53,357 nucleotides of DNA from Georgenia thermotolerans (GCF_009193185.1 NZ_VUKF01000032.1:1-53357), one strand, 5' to 3'; positions 26,832 through 35,924 are shown, counted from the first letter of the stretch. Made by a program: numbers and translations. Notes: generated from the sequence alone by a model not told the origin.

Positions 26832-28007
26832 TCACCGCCCCGCCCGGCGCGGCGAGGCGGGGCGGGTGCGCCGCCAGGCGCTGCCGTCCCGCTCCACCCG
26901 GCCCTCGAGCTCGAGATGACCGAGCGCGGCGCGCACGTCGGCGACGGGCAGCCCGGCGGTGCGCGCCACGCTGGCCACCGCGGCGGACGCGCGGGCGGGC
27001 AGGGCGTCGAGGACGCGGGCGGCCCGCGGGTCCAGGCCGTCGAGCAGCCCGGGCTGCACCGCCGGCGGTTCGGGCAGGTGCGCGCCGGCGGGCGCGACCA
27101 GCTCGAGGACCTCCGCGGCGTCGGTGACGCACACCGCCGCCTGCTCGCGAAGCAGCCGGTGGCACCCCGCGGAGGCCATGGAGGTCACCGGCCCGGGGAC
27201 GGCGCCGACCGGCCGGGCGAGGGTGGCGGCGTGGGCGGCGGTGCTCAGCGCGCCGGAGCGCCAGGCGGCCTCCACCACCACGGTGGCGGCGCCGAGCGCG
27301 GCGATGAGCCGGTTGCGGGCGAGGAAGCGGGAGCGGCTGGGCGCGCAGCCGGGCGGCACCTCGGCGACCACGCCCCCGGCGGCGACGACGGCCTCCAGCA
27401 GCGCGCTGTTGCCGGCCGGGTAGAGCCGGTCGACCCCGCCGGCGAGCACCGCCACGGTGTGCCCGTCGGCGCCGAGGGCGCCCCGGTGGGCCGCGGCGTC
27501 GATGCCGTAGGCGCCGCCGGAGACGACCGCGACGCCCGCCTCGACCATCCCGGCGGCCAGCTCGGCGGCCACGTGCTGGCCGTAGGTGGTGGCGGCCCGG
27601 GCCCCGACGACGGCGACCTGCCGGCGCGCGCCGTCGTCCGGGCCGGCGGCGAGGCGTCCGCGCACCCACAGGGCGAAGGGGCGGGCCTCGCCGAGGTCGT
27701 CGAGGGCGGCCGGCCAGCCCGGGTCGCCGGGCACGAGGAGGTGCCCGCCGAGCCGGGCCAGGACGTCGAGCTCGCGGCGGACGTCGAGGTGCTCCAGGCG
27801 CGGGGCCCACCGCGCCACCGCCTGCTCCCAGGGCCGGGCGCCGGCGGCCTCGCCGCGGCGCACGACCCCGACGAGCCAGTCCAGGGCCTCGACCGGGCCG
27901 AGGTGGGCCACGAGGGTACCGGCCGCGGGGTCGCCGGGCTCGACCAGCCGGCTCCAGGCGGCGGCCGCCAGCCGCGGGTCGGTGGCGTCGAAGGGCAGCT
28001 CACGCAT
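26832..28007 (-). CDS. dprA: DNA processing protein DprA
   Basis: DprA binds single-stranded DNA and loads RecA; in non-competent actinobacteria its role is less clear. The 391-residue protein shows the Rossmann-like DprA core: VAVVGARAATTYG, VSGGAYGIDAAAHRGAL, TVAVLAGGVDRLYP, and the family hallmark FLARNRLIAAL. A C-terminal winged-helix part (about 325-391) contains RVLDALPARA. ATG 28007 overlaps the end of comM by 8 bp. The cluster yraN-comM-dprA-xerC is common in actinobacteria. Confidence 0.94.
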   Translation of the reverse strand: MRELPFDATDPRLAAAAWSRLVEPGDPAAGTLVAHLGPVEALDWLVGVVRRGEAAGARPWEQAVARWAPRLEHLDVRRELDVLARLGGHLLVPGDPGWPAALDDLGEARPFALWVRGRLAAGPDDGARRQVAVVGARAATTYGQHVAAELAAGMVEAGVAVVSGGAYGIDAAAHRGALGADGHTVAVLAGGVDRLYPAGNSALLEAVVAAGGVVAEVPPGCAPSRSRFLARNRLIAALGAATVVVEAAWRSGALSTAAHAATLARPVGAVPGPVTSMASAGCHRLLREQAAVCVTDAAEVLELVAPAGAHLPEPPAVQPGLLDGLDPRAARVLDALPARASAAVASVARTAGLPVADVRAALGHLELEGRVERDGSAWRRTRPASPRRAGR

Positions 28008-29547
28008 CGGGGCCCCCGCGGGTGCGCAGGCCGAGCGCGGTGCCGACGTCGGCGGTGCTGGGCCCGGCCCGCCCGGCAAGGTCCGCCAGCGTCCAGGCCA
28101 GGCGCAGCACGCGGTCCACGCCGCGCATGCTCAGGGAGCCGCGGTCCAGCGCCCGGTCCAGGGAGCGGCGCACCTCGGTGGCGAGACCCGCCTCGGGCCC
28201 GCGGAGCCACGCCCCGGGCACCTCGGCGTTGAGCCGCCACGGGGTGCCGGCCAGCCGCGCGGCCTGGCGGGCGCGGGCGGCGGCCACCCGGGCGGCCACG
28301 GCCGCCGACGTCTCGGGAGGCCCGGCCAGGGCGAGCATGGCGCGGGTGACGGGGGCGACGTCGACCTGGATGTCGATGCGGTCGAGCAGCGGGCCGCTGA
28401 GCCGGGCGAGGTAGCGGCGCCGCTCGGCGGGGCTGCAGGTGCAGCGCAGCCCCTTGCCGACGGCCTTGCCGCACGGGCAGGGGTTCGCGGCCAGGACCAG
28501 CTGGAACCGGGCCGGGTAGCGGGCCGACCCGGCCGCGCGGTGCAGCACGAGCTCGCCGTGCTCGAGCGGCTGGCGCAGGGTCTCGAGCACCCGGGGGGAG
28601 AACTCCGGTGCCTCGTCGAGGAAGAGGACGCCGCGGTGGGCCCGGCTGGCCGCGCCCGGGCGCGGCAGTCCCGACCCGCCGCCGATGACGGCGGCCGGGG
28701 TGGCGGTGTGGTGCGGGTCCTCGAAGGGCGGGCGGCGCAGCAGCCCGCCCTCGGGGTCGAAGGTCCCGGCCACCGAGTGGATGGCGGTGACCTCCACCGC
28801 CTCGGCGTCGGCCAGGTCGGGCAGCAGCCCGGGCAGCCGGGCGGCGAGCATCGTCTTGCCGGCGCCCGGCGCCCCCACGAGGAGGAGGTGGTGCCCGCCG
28901 GCGGCGGCGACCTCCAGGGCGAAGCGGGCCTCGTCCTGGCCGAGGACGTCGGCGAGGTCCTGCGCCCCGGTGTCGCCGCGCGCCGGTACCGCCGGCGGCT
29001 CGGCCGGGGCGGGGGCGGCGGTCGGCGCCTGGGCGACGCCACCGTAGGCGCGCACCACCTCGGCGAGGTGGTGCACGGCCCGGACCCGGGCGCCGGGCAC
29101 CAGCGCGGCCTCGGTGGCGTTGCCGGCCGGGACGACCACGTCGGGGCTGCCGGCCGCCACGGCGGCGGCGACGGCGGGCAGCACCCCGCGCACCGGCCGG
29201 ACCCGCCCGTCGAGGGCGAGCTCGCCCAGGTGCACCGTGCGCGCCGCCTCCGCGGCCGCGGGCAGGTCCTCGGCCGCGAGCACGGCGACGGCGAGGGCGA
29301 GGTCCAGGCTCGTGCCGCGCTTGGGCAGCGACGCCGGCGAGAGGTTGACGGTCCGCCGGGCCGGCTGCCAGGCCAGGCCGCAGGCGGTCACCGCCGAGCG
29401 CACACGCTCCCGGGCCTCGTTGACCGAGGCGTCGGGCAGGCCGACGAGGGTGAACGCCGGCAGCCCCTGGCTGCGCTGCGCCTCCACCTCCACCAGGTGG
29501 CCCTGCAGCCCGACCAGCGCCACGGTCCAGGTGCGCCCGAGCCGCAC
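28000..29547 (-). CDS. comM: YifB/ComM family Mg-chelatase-like AAA ATPase
   Basis: AAA+ ATPase; the ComM member in Vibrio is a hexameric branch-migration helicase acting in transformation. The 515-residue protein has an N-terminal Lon-protease-like domain (LVGLPDASVNEARERVRSA), Walker A GAPGAGKT, Walker B VLFLDEAPEFSPRVLE, and a C-terminal domain with cysteines in NPCPCGKAVGKGLRCTC, as is usual in the family. The start is GTG 29547, directly after the yraN stop (TGAGTG), so the two genes abut and are probably coupled. It overlaps dprA by 8 bp. Confidence 0.94.
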   Translation of the reverse strand: MRLGRTWTVALVGLQGHLVEVEAQRSQGLPAFTLVGLPDASVNEARERVRSAVTACGLAWQPARRTVNLSPASLPKRGTSLDLALAVAVLAAEDLPAAAEAARTVHLGELALDGRVRPVRGVLPAVAAAVAAGSPDVVVPAGNATEAALVPGARVRAVHHLAEVVRAYGGVAQAPTAAPAPAEPPAVPARGDTGAQDLADVLGQDEARFALEVAAAGGHHLLLVGAPGAGKTMLAARLPGLLPDLADAEAVEVTAIHSVAGTFDPEGGLLRRPPFEDPHHTATPAAVIGGGSGLPRPGAASRAHRGVLFLDEAPEFSPRVLETLRQPLEHGELVLHRAAGSARYPARFQLVLAANPCPCGKAVGKGLRCTCSPAERRRYLARLSGPLLDRIDIQVDVAPVTRAMLALAGPPETSAAVAARVAAARARQAARLAGTPWRLNAEVPGAWLRGPEAGLATEVRRSLDRALDRGSLSMRGVDRVLRLAWTLADLAGRAGPSTADVGTALGLRTRGGPDA

Positions 29548-29907
29548 TCAGCCCACCCCCTGGAGGTACTCGACCTGGGCGGGGCCGGCGGGCTGCGGGC
29601 GCACGGCCACGACGTCGATGCGCACCCCGCCGCCCACGTCGTGCTCGCTCAGCCATCGGCCGGCCAGGCGGCGCAGCCGGGCCAGCTTGACCCGGTCGAC
29701 GGCCTCGGCCGGGTGCCCGTACGCCCCGGAGCGGCGGGTCTTGACCTCGACGATGACGACCTCCCCGGCCGCCCGGTCCAGGGCGACGAGGTCGATCTCG
29801 CCGAGCTCGCAGCGCCAGTTGCGGTCCAGCAGCTCCATCCCGCGCTCGACGACGGTGCGCGCGGCCACCCGCTCCCCGTAGGCGCCGACGGCGTCCTTGG
29901 CCCTCAT
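29548..29907 (-). CDS. yraN: YraN family (UPF0102) endonuclease-like protein
   Basis: A 119-residue protein of the UPF0102 family, which has a restriction-endonuclease-like fold; its cellular role is not settled. Seen: GAYGERVAARTVVERG at the start, RNWRCELGEIDLVALD with the conserved E and D, and VIVEVKTRRSGAYG, a PD-(D/E)xK-like core with the catalytic Glu-x-Lys. ATG 29907 was chosen over GTG 29916 because GGAGGTGGGG sits at proper spacing before it. The stop abuts the comM start. Confidence 0.93.
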   Translation of the reverse strand: MRAKDAVGAYGERVAARTVVERGMELLDRNWRCELGEIDLVALDRAAGEVVIVEVKTRRSGAYGHPAEAVDRVKLARLRRLAGRWLSEHDVGGGVRIDVVAVRPQPAGPAQVEYLQGVG

Positions 29908-30047
29908 GTGCCCCACCTCCGCCGCCAGCCTGGCGGGGCGGAGGGCGTGAGCGTGGCGTGGCGCCGGGGGCCTGTGGACGGCGTGGCGTCAGCGGCGCCG
30001 CAGGACCCGCCAGAGGGGCCTGGGGACGGCGCGCCCCACGGGTGCGG

Positions 30048-30350
30048 TTACGGCAGCTCCAGCTCGCGCTTGGCGAGCTCCTCGATGTTGACGTCCTTGA
30101 ACGTCACCACCCGGACCGACTTCACGAACCGCGCGGAGCGGTAGACGTCCCACACCCAGGCGTCGGTGAGGGTGAGCTCGAAGAAGACCTCGCCGCCGGT
30201 GGAGCGCACCTGCACGTCGACGTTGTTGGCGAGGTAGAACCGCCGCTCGGTCTCGACGACGTAGGAGAAGAGCCCCACGACGTCGCGGTACTCGCGGTAG
30301 AGATCCAGCTCGAGCTCGGTCTCGTAGTTCTCCAGGTCCTCAGCACTCAC
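30048..30350 (-). CDS. DUF2469 family protein
   Basis: Actinobacteria-specific protein of 100 residues, highly conserved in the phylum and always near rnhB, lepB and yraN, but of unknown function. The family pattern is clear: MSAEDLENYETELELDLYRE, YVVETERRFYLAN, FFELTLTDAWVWDVYR, then RFVKSVRVVTFKDVN. The start is a GTG at 30350, just after the rnhB stop (TGA ending at 30358). No strong ribosome binding site is seen; GGGAAGGG lies about 15 nt upstream, so coupling to rnhB is likely. It is acidic and soluble. Confidence 0.92.
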   Translation of the reverse strand: MSAEDLENYETELELDLYREYRDVVGLFSYVVETERRFYLANNVDVQVRSTGGEVFFELTLTDAWVWDVYRSARFVKSVRVVTFKDVNIEELAKRELELP

Positions 30351-30357
30351 GGAACCA

Positions 30358-31338
30358 TCATGCCCTTCCCGCGAGCACGCCCGGCCCGGCGACGACGCCG
30401 TCGGCAGGTGCGGTGACCTGCCCCTCGGCCTCGGCCGGGGCATCGTCCGGCCCGGTGCCGGGCGCGGCGTCCCACAGCGGCTCGGCAGGCGATGCGTCGT
30501 CGGCCTCGCCGCCGAACCCGTCGAGGCCCTCCTCGGTCCCCTCGGCGTAGGCGTCCTCCTCGGCCTCCGCGGGCAGCGCGATGTCGCCGGCGGCCTCCCC
30601 CAGGCCGGGCAGGTGCCAGGAGCGCCGGTGCAGCTCGCAGGCGCCGTGCTCGTGCAGGGCGGCGATGTGCTCGGGGGCGCTGTAGCCCTTGTTGCTGGCC
30701 CACCGGTAGGCGGGGAAGTCGTCGTCGAGGCCCACCATGATCCGGTCGCGCTCGACCTTGGCCAGGACGCTGGCCGCGGCGACGACGGCGCAGGTCATGT
30801 CGGCCTTGACCTGCGTGCGCACCGGCGGGGTGACGACCGGCAGACCGACGCCGGGCACGAGGACCTCCGGCGGCTCGGGGGCGAAGAGGTCGCCCTGCTC
30901 GGGCGCGGAGAGCCAGTTGTGCACCCCGTCGAGGACGACCACCGACGGCGCGAGGCCGGCGCCGGCGAGCTCGGCCAGCGCCCGGCGGCCGGCGAGGCGC
31001 AGGGCGGCGATGATGCCGAGCTCGTCGATCTCGGCCGGGCTGGCGTGGCCGACCGCCGCGCCGGCGCACCAGCGGCGGATGGGCGCGACGAGGTCCTCGC
31101 GGGCGTGGGCGGTGAGCAGCTTGGAGTCGGCGAGCCCGCGCGGCAGGCGCCGGGAGGTCGTGGCGCCGACGACGGCGACGCCGACGGTCACCGGCCCGGC
31201 GAGCGCCCCGCGGCCCACCTCGTCCATGCCGGCGACGAGCGCGCCGTCGCCCAGCTCGGTCAGGAGCGTGCTCTCGAGCTTGCGGGTGGGCCGCCGCCGG
31301 GAGGGCGTGCGCCCGCGCGTGGTGGCGGCGGTGGTCAC
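30358..31338 (-). CDS. rnhB: ribonuclease HII with acidic C-terminal extension
   Basis: Cuts the RNA strand of RNA/DNA hybrids and removes single misincorporated ribonucleotides. Residues about 35-250 carry the RNase HII core: [32 protein letters not shown], and [22 protein letters not shown]; the DEVG Asp and Glu and the later Asp residues are metal ligands. The last 70 or so residues are Ala/Glu/Asp/Pro-rich and unlike other RNase HII. The start is GTG 31338, overlapping the lepB stop (GTGA). The same frame can be read on through lepB for another 380 codons; that part is a shadow. Confidence 0.94.
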   Translation of the reverse strand: MTTAATTRGRTPSRRRPTRKLESTLLTELGDGALVAGMDEVGRGALAGPVTVGVAVVGATTSRRLPRGLADSKLLTAHAREDLVAPIRRWCAGAAVGHASPAEIDELGIIAALRLAGRRALAELAGAGLAPSVVVLDGVHNWLSAPEQGDLFAPEPPEVLVPGVGLPVVTPPVRTQVKADMTCAVVAAASVLAKVERDRIMVGLDDDFPAYRWASNKGYSAPEHIAALHEHGACELHRRSWHLPGLGEAAGDIALPAEAEEDAYAEGTEEGLDGFGGEADDASPAEPLWDAAPGTGPDDAPAEAEGQVTAPADGVVAGPGVLAGRA

Positions 31339-32264
31339 GAGGTCGGCTCCGGCACCGTGGCGAAGGTCTGCTCGGGATTGTTGAGGAGCTTGAACCGGTC
31401 GGCGGGCCACAGCACCACGAAGGCCCTGCCGACGATGTTGTCCATCGGCACCATCCCGCCGCCGGGCTCGCCCAGGTGGGCGCGGGAGTCCTCGGAGTTG
31501 GAGCGGTTGTCGCCCATGACCCACACGCTGTCGGGCGCGACGACGATGTCGAAGGGCACGTCGCTGGGATCGGTGCCGGGCTTGAGGTAGGGCTCGTCGA
31601 TCGGCTCGCCGTTGACGGTCAGCTGCCCCTTGTCGGTGCAGCAGGCGACCCGGTCGCCGGGCAGCCCGATGAGCCGCTTGATGAGGTGGTGGCCGGCGTC
31701 CTGCGGGAGCAGGCCGACGAAGGTGAGGACCTCGGTCATGGTCTGCTGCCACTGCGGGCGGGTGTCCGGGGGCAGGTCCCCCAGCCAGTCGCCGGGGTCG
31801 ACGAAGACGACGATGTCGCCGCGGTGCAGCTCGAACGGCCCGGGCGCGAGCTTGTTGACCATGACCCGGTCGCCGACGAGCAGGGTGTCCTCCATCGACC
31901 CGGAGGGGATGTAGAACGCCTGCGCCAGGAACGTCTTGATGAGGATCGACAGCACGAGCGCGAACACCATGACGGTGACGCTCTCGCGGAACCAGCCGCC
32001 CTTGGCCGGCTTCGCCGGGCGCTTGGCGGGCGCGGGCTCGACCGGCTCGGGCACCTCCGGGCGGGCCGGCATGGCTCGGCTGGTCTCCGGCGGGTAGCTC
32101 GGTGGGACCCCGTCGCCGGCGCTCGGGACGGCGTCGCCGCCGGCGGCCCCCGGGCCGGCGTCGGCGTCGAAGCGCCCGGCCGCGGCGGGGTCGTCCCGCA
32201 GATGGCGACGGTGCCTGGGGAGCGGGCTGGCGGGATCTGGCGTCCCGGCGCTGTTGCTGCTCAC
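31335..32264 (-). CDS. lepB: signal peptidase I
   Basis: Membrane-bound serine protease that removes signal peptides. The 309-residue protein has an 85-residue Ala/Pro/Asp-rich cytoplasmic N-terminus, one membrane segment at about 94-115, and the catalytic serine in [10 protein letters not shown] (Ser123). The Lys base lies in [22 protein letters not shown] and [15 protein letters not shown] are the further conserved boxes. The start is taken as GTG 32264; ATG at MPARPEV (about residue 65) is an alternative. A TACTCT hexamer at 32332-32337 may be its -10 box, placing the promoter just past the rplS terminator. It overlaps rnhB by 4 bp. Confidence 0.93.
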   Translation of the reverse strand: MSSNSAGTPDPASPLPRHRRHLRDDPAAAGRFDADAGPGAAGGDAVPSAGDGVPPSYPPETSRAMPARPEVPEPVEPAPAKRPAKPAKGGWFRESVTVMVFALVLSILIKTFLAQAFYIPSGSMEDTLLVGDRVMVNKLAPGPFELHRGDIVVFVDPGDWLGDLPPDTRPQWQQTMTEVLTFVGLLPQDAGHHLIKRLIGLPGDRVACCTDKGQLTVNGEPIDEPYLKPGTDPSDVPFDIVVAPDSVWVMGDNRSNSEDSRAHLGEPGGGMVPMDNIVGRAFVVLWPADRFKLLNNPEQTFATVPEPTS

Positions 32265-32331
32265 GCCTGGTCGGCTCCCCTCGTTCGGTCGATGCTGGGC
32301 GGGCCAGCACCGGTGCACGGGCCCCTCGTGC

Positions 32332-32337
32332 AGAGTA
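32332..32337 (-). promoter_or_regulatory. possible -10 box (TACTCT) of lepB
   Basis: TACTCT preceded by GGA, on the minus strand, about 70 nt before the lepB start and just downstream of the rplS terminator. No clear -35 box is seen. Confidence 0.35.
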
Positions 32338-32355
32338 TCCGCCCCGGAGGCACCG

Positions 32356-32385
32356 CTGCCCGGCACACTCCAGTGTGCCGGGCAG
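32356..32385 (-). terminator. rplS intrinsic terminator hairpin
   Basis: Perfect 14-bp stem (arm CTGCCCGGCACACT at 32356-32369) with a 2-nt loop, extendable by a few pairs on both sides. It begins 17 nt after the rplS stop and separates rplS from lepB. Confidence 0.88.
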
Positions 32386-32401
32386 TGGCGGGGGCGCAGG
32401 G

Positions 32402-32752
32402 TCAGCGCGTCTCGCGCTTCTCCTTGATCTTGGCCTTCTTGCCGCGCAGCTCGCGCAGGTAGTACAGCTTCGCCCGGCGGACGTCACCGCGGGTCACGAC
32501 CTCGATGGAGTCGATGGACGGGGAGTGCACCGGGAAGGTGCGCTCGACGCCGACGCCGAAGCTGACCTTGCGGATCTTGAAGGTCTCGCGCACGCCGGAG
32601 CCGGAGCGGGCGATCACGACGCCCTGGAAGGCCTGGACGCGGGAGCGGTTGCCCTCGACGACCTTGACGTTGACCTTGAGGGTGTCGCCGGGACGGAAGG
32701 CGGGGATGTCGTCGCGCAGCGACGCCTTGTCGACGAGGTCCAGGTTCTGCAT
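32402..32752 (-). CDS. rplS: 50S ribosomal protein L19
   Basis: Large-subunit protein near the 30S interface. Length is 116 residues, the family norm. Conserved stretches include [22 protein letters not shown], split by [16 protein letters not shown], then [19 protein letters not shown] and [19 protein letters not shown] at the C-terminus. ATG 32752 is preceded by GGGAAGAG; the longer frame to 32815 is not conserved. It has a separate promoter region after trmD and a strong terminator, so it looks monocistronic, with a leader of about 140 nt. Confidence 0.97.
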   Translation of the reverse strand: MQNLDLVDKASLRDDIPAFRPGDTLKVNVKVVEGNRSRVQAFQGVVIARSGSGVRETFKIRKVSFGVGVERTFPVHSPSIDSIEVVTRGDVRRAKLYYLRELRGKKAKIKEKRETR

Positions 32753-32903
32753 GGTGATCTCTTCCCGCTCGTGCCACAGGTCACGCGCGCTGGTCGGGGC
32801 GGCCGGGGCCGCCACGTGGGCTGATGGTGCTCGGCGTCCGCGGGCCCCGTAGACCCCCTGTGGCAGGTCCGACGGGCATCGTGGCGCGGCGCACGGCCGT
32901 CCT

Positions 32904-32909
32904 AGTCTG
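32904..32909 (-). promoter_or_regulatory. possible rplS promoter (-10-like CAGACT within TGGCAGACTAG)
   Basis: TGGCAGACTAG on the minus strand about 145 nt before rplS. The TGGCAGA core also occurs before rpsP, with CAGAAT in the same place. An assignment as -10 is inferred from this match, not from known start sites. Confidence 0.35.
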
Positions 32910-32913
32910 CCAC

Positions 32914-32928
32914 ACCGCGGGACGCGGT
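32914..32928 (-). terminator. short hairpin after trmD
   Basis: ACCGCG-GGA-CGCGGT, a 6-bp GC stem with a 3-nt loop, 15 nt after the trmD stop. Weaker than the other hairpins in the window. Confidence 0.45.
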
Positions 32929-32942
32929 CCTAACCCCGGCGG

Positions 32943-34430
32943 TCAGCGCGACGGTGTGGTCTCCCCCACGGCGGTCCCCGGCGCGGCGCCCGGGCCCGTC
33001 GCCGGACGCAGGTCGCGGACCATGACCACGTCCTCCTCGAGGCTCTCCCCCACCCGGAACCGCCGCAGGCCCGCGACGACGAAGCCGTGGCGGGAGTAGC
33101 TGCGCTGGGCGCGGCGGTTGGCCTTGTTGGTGCCGAGCCACAGCGCCGCGAGCTGCCGGTCGTCGACGGCGCGGCCGGCCGCCTCGGCGACGGTGGCGTC
33201 CAGCAGGGCGCCGGCGACCCCGGAGCCCTGGAAGGCGGGCCGGACGTACACCTTGCTCAGCTCCGCGGCGGGCCGGGCGGTGACGACGGCAGCGACGTCG
33301 GCCGCGTCGGGCTCCTCACCGGCCGTCAGCGGCAGCACGGTGAGGGTGTACCCCACGGGCCCGGCGCGGCCGGCGTCGGCGACGAGCACGAGGTAGCGGG
33401 CGTCGTCGGCGAGGTAGGCCGCGAAGTGCGCGGCGGTGAGGTGGGCCGCGATGAAGGCCTGGACGTCTGCCTCGGCCATGTGCGGCGGGCAGGCCAGGGG
33501 GAAGGTGGCGGCGGCGAGCTCGGCCAGCGCCGCGGCGTCGGCGGCGGTGCCGCGGCGCACCCGCACGCGCACCGGGGCCGGCGCGGCGTCGGCGGCGGGC
33601 GCGGGGACGAACCAGCCGTGCCGGCCGAGCACGGCCCGGTCGGCCCGGTCCAGGGCGGCGGGGTCGAGGCGGGCGACCATGTCCGGGCGGCGCTCGGCGG
33701 TGCGCGCCAGGGCCTGGTCGCGGCGCCAGCGGGCGACCTTGCCGTGGTCGCCGGAGGTGAGGACCTCGGGCACGGCGAGGCCGGCCCAGACCGGGGGCTT
33801 GGTGTAGACGGGGTACTCGAGCAGCCCGGCGGCCCCGTGGGACTCCTCCACGAGCGAGGCGGGGTTGCCGATCACGCCGGGCAGCAGGCGGGCCACCGCC
33901 TCGACGACGACGAGGGCGGCCACCTCCCCGCCGTTGAGCACGTAGTCGCCCAGGGAGATCTCGTGCACCTCGACGCCGGTGTGGCGGTAGTGCTCGGCGA
34001 CCCGGGCGTCGATGCCCTCGTAGCGCCCGCAGGCGAGGACGAGCTGGTCGGCGGCGGCGAGGTCCTCGGCCAGGGCCTGGGTGAAGCGCTCCCCGGACGG
34101 CGTGGGCACGAGCAGGACCCGGCGCGGCGGCGCGGTGGCGGCGGGCGCAGCCCCGGCGGCCCGAGCGGTCCCCGCGGCGGGCGCTACCTCGGCGGCCGGC
34201 GCGGTCCCGAGGACGTCGTCGAGGGCCTTGCCCCACACGTCCGGGCGCATCACCATGCCGGCGCCGCCGCCGAAGGGGGTGTCGTCGACCGTGCGGTGGC
34301 GGTCGGTGGTCCAGTCGCGCAGGTCGTGCACCCGCAGGTCGAGCAGGCCGTCGCGGCGCGCCTTGCCCACGAGGGACAGGTCGAGGGCGTCGAGGTAGGC
34401 GGGGAAGATCGTCAGGACGTCGATGCGCAC
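32943..34430 (-). CDS. trmD: tRNA (guanine-37-N1)-methyltransferase TrmD fused to a GNAT acetyltransferase
   Basis: One uninterrupted frame of 495 residues with two domains. Residues 1-272 are TrmD, which methylates G37 of tRNAs and prevents frameshifting: [10 protein letters not shown] (52-61), the knot [13 protein letters not shown] (132-143), and [12 protein letters not shown] (158-169); [10 protein letters not shown] follows. An Ala/Pro-rich insertion sits at 75-102. Residues 273-286 are a Pro/Ala linker. Residues 287-473 are a GNAT acetyltransferase: [19 protein letters not shown] (392-410) with the acetyl-CoA loop, and [16 protein letters not shown] (435-450). Free-standing TrmD is about 230-270 residues. 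The start is GTG 34430, 1 nt after the rimM stop, so the pair is coupled. The acetyl acceptor is unknown. Confidence 0.94.
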   Translation of the reverse strand: MRIDVLTIFPAYLDALDLSLVGKARRDGLLDLRVHDLRDWTTDRHRTVDDTPFGGGAGMVMRPDVWGKALDDVLGTAPAAEVAPAAGTARAAGAAPAATAPPRRVLLVPTPSGERFTQALAEDLAAADQLVLACGRYEGIDARVAEHYRHTGVEVHEISLGDYVLNGGEVAALVVVEAVARLLPGVIGNPASLVEESHGAAGLLEYPVYTKPPVWAGLAVPEVLTSGDHGKVARWRRDQALARTAERRPDMVARLDPAALDRADRAVLGRHGWFVPAPAADAAPAPVRVRVRRGTAADAAALAELAAATFPLACPPHMAEADVQAFIAAHLTAAHFAAYLADDARYLVLVADAGRAGPVGYTLTVLPLTAGEEPDAADVAAVVTARPAAELSKVYVRPAFQGSGVAGALLDATVAEAAGRAVDDRQLAALWLGTNKANRRAQRSYSRHGFVVAGLRRFRVGESLEEDVVMVRDLRPATGPGAAPGTAVGETTPSR

Positions 34431-34431
34431 C

Positions 34432-34995
34432 TCAGGCGCGCCCCTCGGCCCGCCCGGAGCCGGCGTCGTCCGGCTCGTCCTCGACGGGGTCGGCGGCGAA
34501 CAGGCCGCGCGGCGGGTCGAGCGTGATGGTGCCGGCGTCGGTGTCCACCTCGGGGACGAGCTCGGCGACGAACGGCACACGGGCCTCCGCGCCGTCGGGC
34601 TCGGTGACGACCAGGACGTCCTGGGCGGGCAGGTGCTCGAGGTCGGCGACGGTGCCCAGCTCCCGCCCGTCGACGTGGACCACGCGCAGGCCCACCAGCT
34701 GGTGGGGGTACCAGCCCTCGTCCTCGTCGCCCTCGTCCTCGTCGCTCTCGACGACGAGGCGCACCCCGCGCAGGGACTCCGCGGCGGTGCGGTCGCGCGC
34801 CTCCTCGAAGATGACGTAGGTGGCGTCCGCGGCCCGGCGGGTGCGGGTGACGGTGAGGGGACCGGCGTCGGCGGGCTCGGTCTCCAGCACGTTCCCGACG
34901 GCGAGGCGGCGGGCGGGGTCGTCGGTGCGCAGGTCCAGCCGCACCTCCCCCTTGAGCCCGTGGGGCGCTCCGATGATGGCGACGGTCAGCAGCAC
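34432..34995 (-). CDS. rimM: ribosome maturation factor RimM
   Basis: Binds S19 and helps mature the 30S head. The 187-residue protein has the N-terminal RimM domain with [19 protein letters not shown] and the PRC-barrel-like C-terminal domain with [25 protein letters not shown], and [12 protein letters not shown]. An acidic loop, [12 protein letters not shown], precedes the second domain. The start is GTG 34995, with AAGGAG about 6 nt upstream. It follows khpA after a strong double hairpin and is coupled to trmD by a 1-nt gap. Confidence 0.95.
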   Translation of the reverse strand: MLLTVAIIGAPHGLKGEVRLDLRTDDPARRLAVGNVLETEPADAGPLTVTRTRRAADATYVIFEEARDRTAAESLRGVRLVVESDEDEGDEDEGWYPHQLVGLRVVHVDGRELGTVADLEHLPAQDVLVVTEPDGAEARVPFVAELVPEVDTDAGTITLDPPRGLFAADPVEDEPDDAGSGRAEGRA

Positions 34996-35025
34996 GCCGG
35001 CTCCTTGGTGGTGGTCGTGACAGGG

Positions 35026-35047
35026 GGGCGCCGGGTGCGCGGCGCCC
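35026..35047 (-). terminator. second hairpin between khpA and rimM
   Basis: GGGCGCC and GGCGCCC pair across an 8-nt loop just downstream of the larger hairpin at 35055-35090. Together they form a tandem terminator or attenuator. Confidence 0.55.
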
Positions 35048-35054
35048 GGGTGCG

Positions 35055-35090
35055 CGCAGACCCGGCCCGCGGGTGCGGGCCGGGTCTGCG
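35055..35090 (-). terminator. khpA terminator hairpin
   Basis: Perfect 16-bp GC stem (35055-35070 with 35075-35090, loop GGGT), starting 11 nt after the khpA stop and before rimM. It would reduce read-through from rpsP-khpA into rimM-trmD. Confidence 0.85.
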
Positions 35091-35100
35091 GGTGCTGTGC

Positions 35101-35340
35101 TCAGCGGCGGTCGGTGTCCACCACGTCGACCCGCACGGGGCCGGAGGTGGACAGCGCACCGATGACGGTGCGCAGGGCCCGGGCGGTGCGCCCGGAGCGG
35201 CCGATGACCCGGCCGAGGTCCTCCGGGTGCACGCGCACCTCCAGCAGCTCCCCGCGGCGCAGGGACCGGCTGGAGACGCGCACGTCGTCCGGGTGGTCGA
35301 CGATGCCGCGCACGAGGTGCTCGAGAGCGTCGGCCAGCAC
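35101..35340 (-). CDS. khpA: KH-domain RNA-binding protein KhpA
   Basis: A 79-residue single-KH-domain RNA-binding protein, encoded after rpsP in most actinobacteria and firmicutes; KhpA partners with KhpB in cell-elongation control in some species. The core is VRVHPEDLGRVIGRSGRTARALRTV, in which GRSG is the GxxG loop. The N-terminus LADALEHLVRGIVDHPDDV is typical. The start is GTG 35340, 5 nt after the rpsP stop. A strong hairpin follows the stop. Confidence 0.95.
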   Translation of the reverse strand: MLADALEHLVRGIVDHPDDVRVSSRSLRRGELLEVRVHPEDLGRVIGRSGRTARALRTVIGALSTSGPVRVDVVDTDRR

Positions 35341-35345
35341 GGGGA

Positions 35346-35795
35346 TCAGGCGTCCTCGGAGGGCGCCTCGGCCTCCGCTGCCTCGCCCTCGCCCTCGCCG
35401 GCGCTGGCCTTGGCCTCGGCGGCACGGGCCTTGCGCTTCTCGGCCTCGTCCTCGGCGGCCTTGACGGCCGCGGCGCGGGCCTCGGCCACGGCCTCGGCGG
35501 AGGCGTCCTTGGTGCGCAGGGTGCCCTCGGCCCCCGGCAGCCCCTTGAACTGCTGCCAGTCACCGGTGACCTTGAGCAGGGCGGTGACCTGCTCGGTGGG
35601 CTGGGCGCCCACGGAGAGCCAGTACTGCGCACGCTCGGAGTCGATGTCGATGAGCGAGGGCTCCTCGGTCGGGTGGTACTTCCCGATCTCCTCGATCGCC
35701 CGGCCGTCGCGCTTCTTGCGCGAGTCCATGACGACGACGCGGTAGTACGGCGCGCGGATCTTGCCCATGCGCTTGAGACGGATCTTGACTGCCAC
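35346..35795 (-). CDS. rpsP: 30S ribosomal protein S16 with long C-terminal extension
   Basis: Small-subunit assembly protein. Residues 1-80 are typical S16: [38 protein letters not shown], and [17 protein letters not shown]16 is usually 80-90 residues. Here a tail of about 60 residues follows, rich in Ala, Glu and Lys and ending in a run of Glu/Ala; actinobacterial S16 often has such tails. The start is GTG 35795; AGGAGC lies about 12 nt upstream. The long frame to 35987 has no conserved content. First gene of rpsP-khpA, with a promoter about 120 nt upstream. Confidence 0.94.
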   Translation of the reverse strand: MAVKIRLKRMGKIRAPYYRVVVMDSRKKRDGRAIEEIGKYHPTEEPSLIDIDSERAQYWLSVGAQPTEQVTALLKVTGDWQQFKGLPGAEGTLRTKDASAEAVAEARAAAVKAAEDEAEKRKARAAEAKASAGEGEGEAAEAEAPSEDA

Positions 35796-35924
35796 TAGGT
35801 GGTCGCTCCTGGTTTCGTGATGGGGTGGACCGCGCAGGACCCCGGTGGGTTTCGGCGTCTCGGTTGGTCGCAGGACGCGGCGCCGGGCGGTGAGAGGGGC
35901 CGGCCGGGCCGAGTACAGCGGGTC

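Noticed and set aside
31339-32487. Long upstream extension of rnhB
   Set aside because: It overlaps lepB in another frame; the GTG at 31338 overlapping the lepB stop fits coupling.
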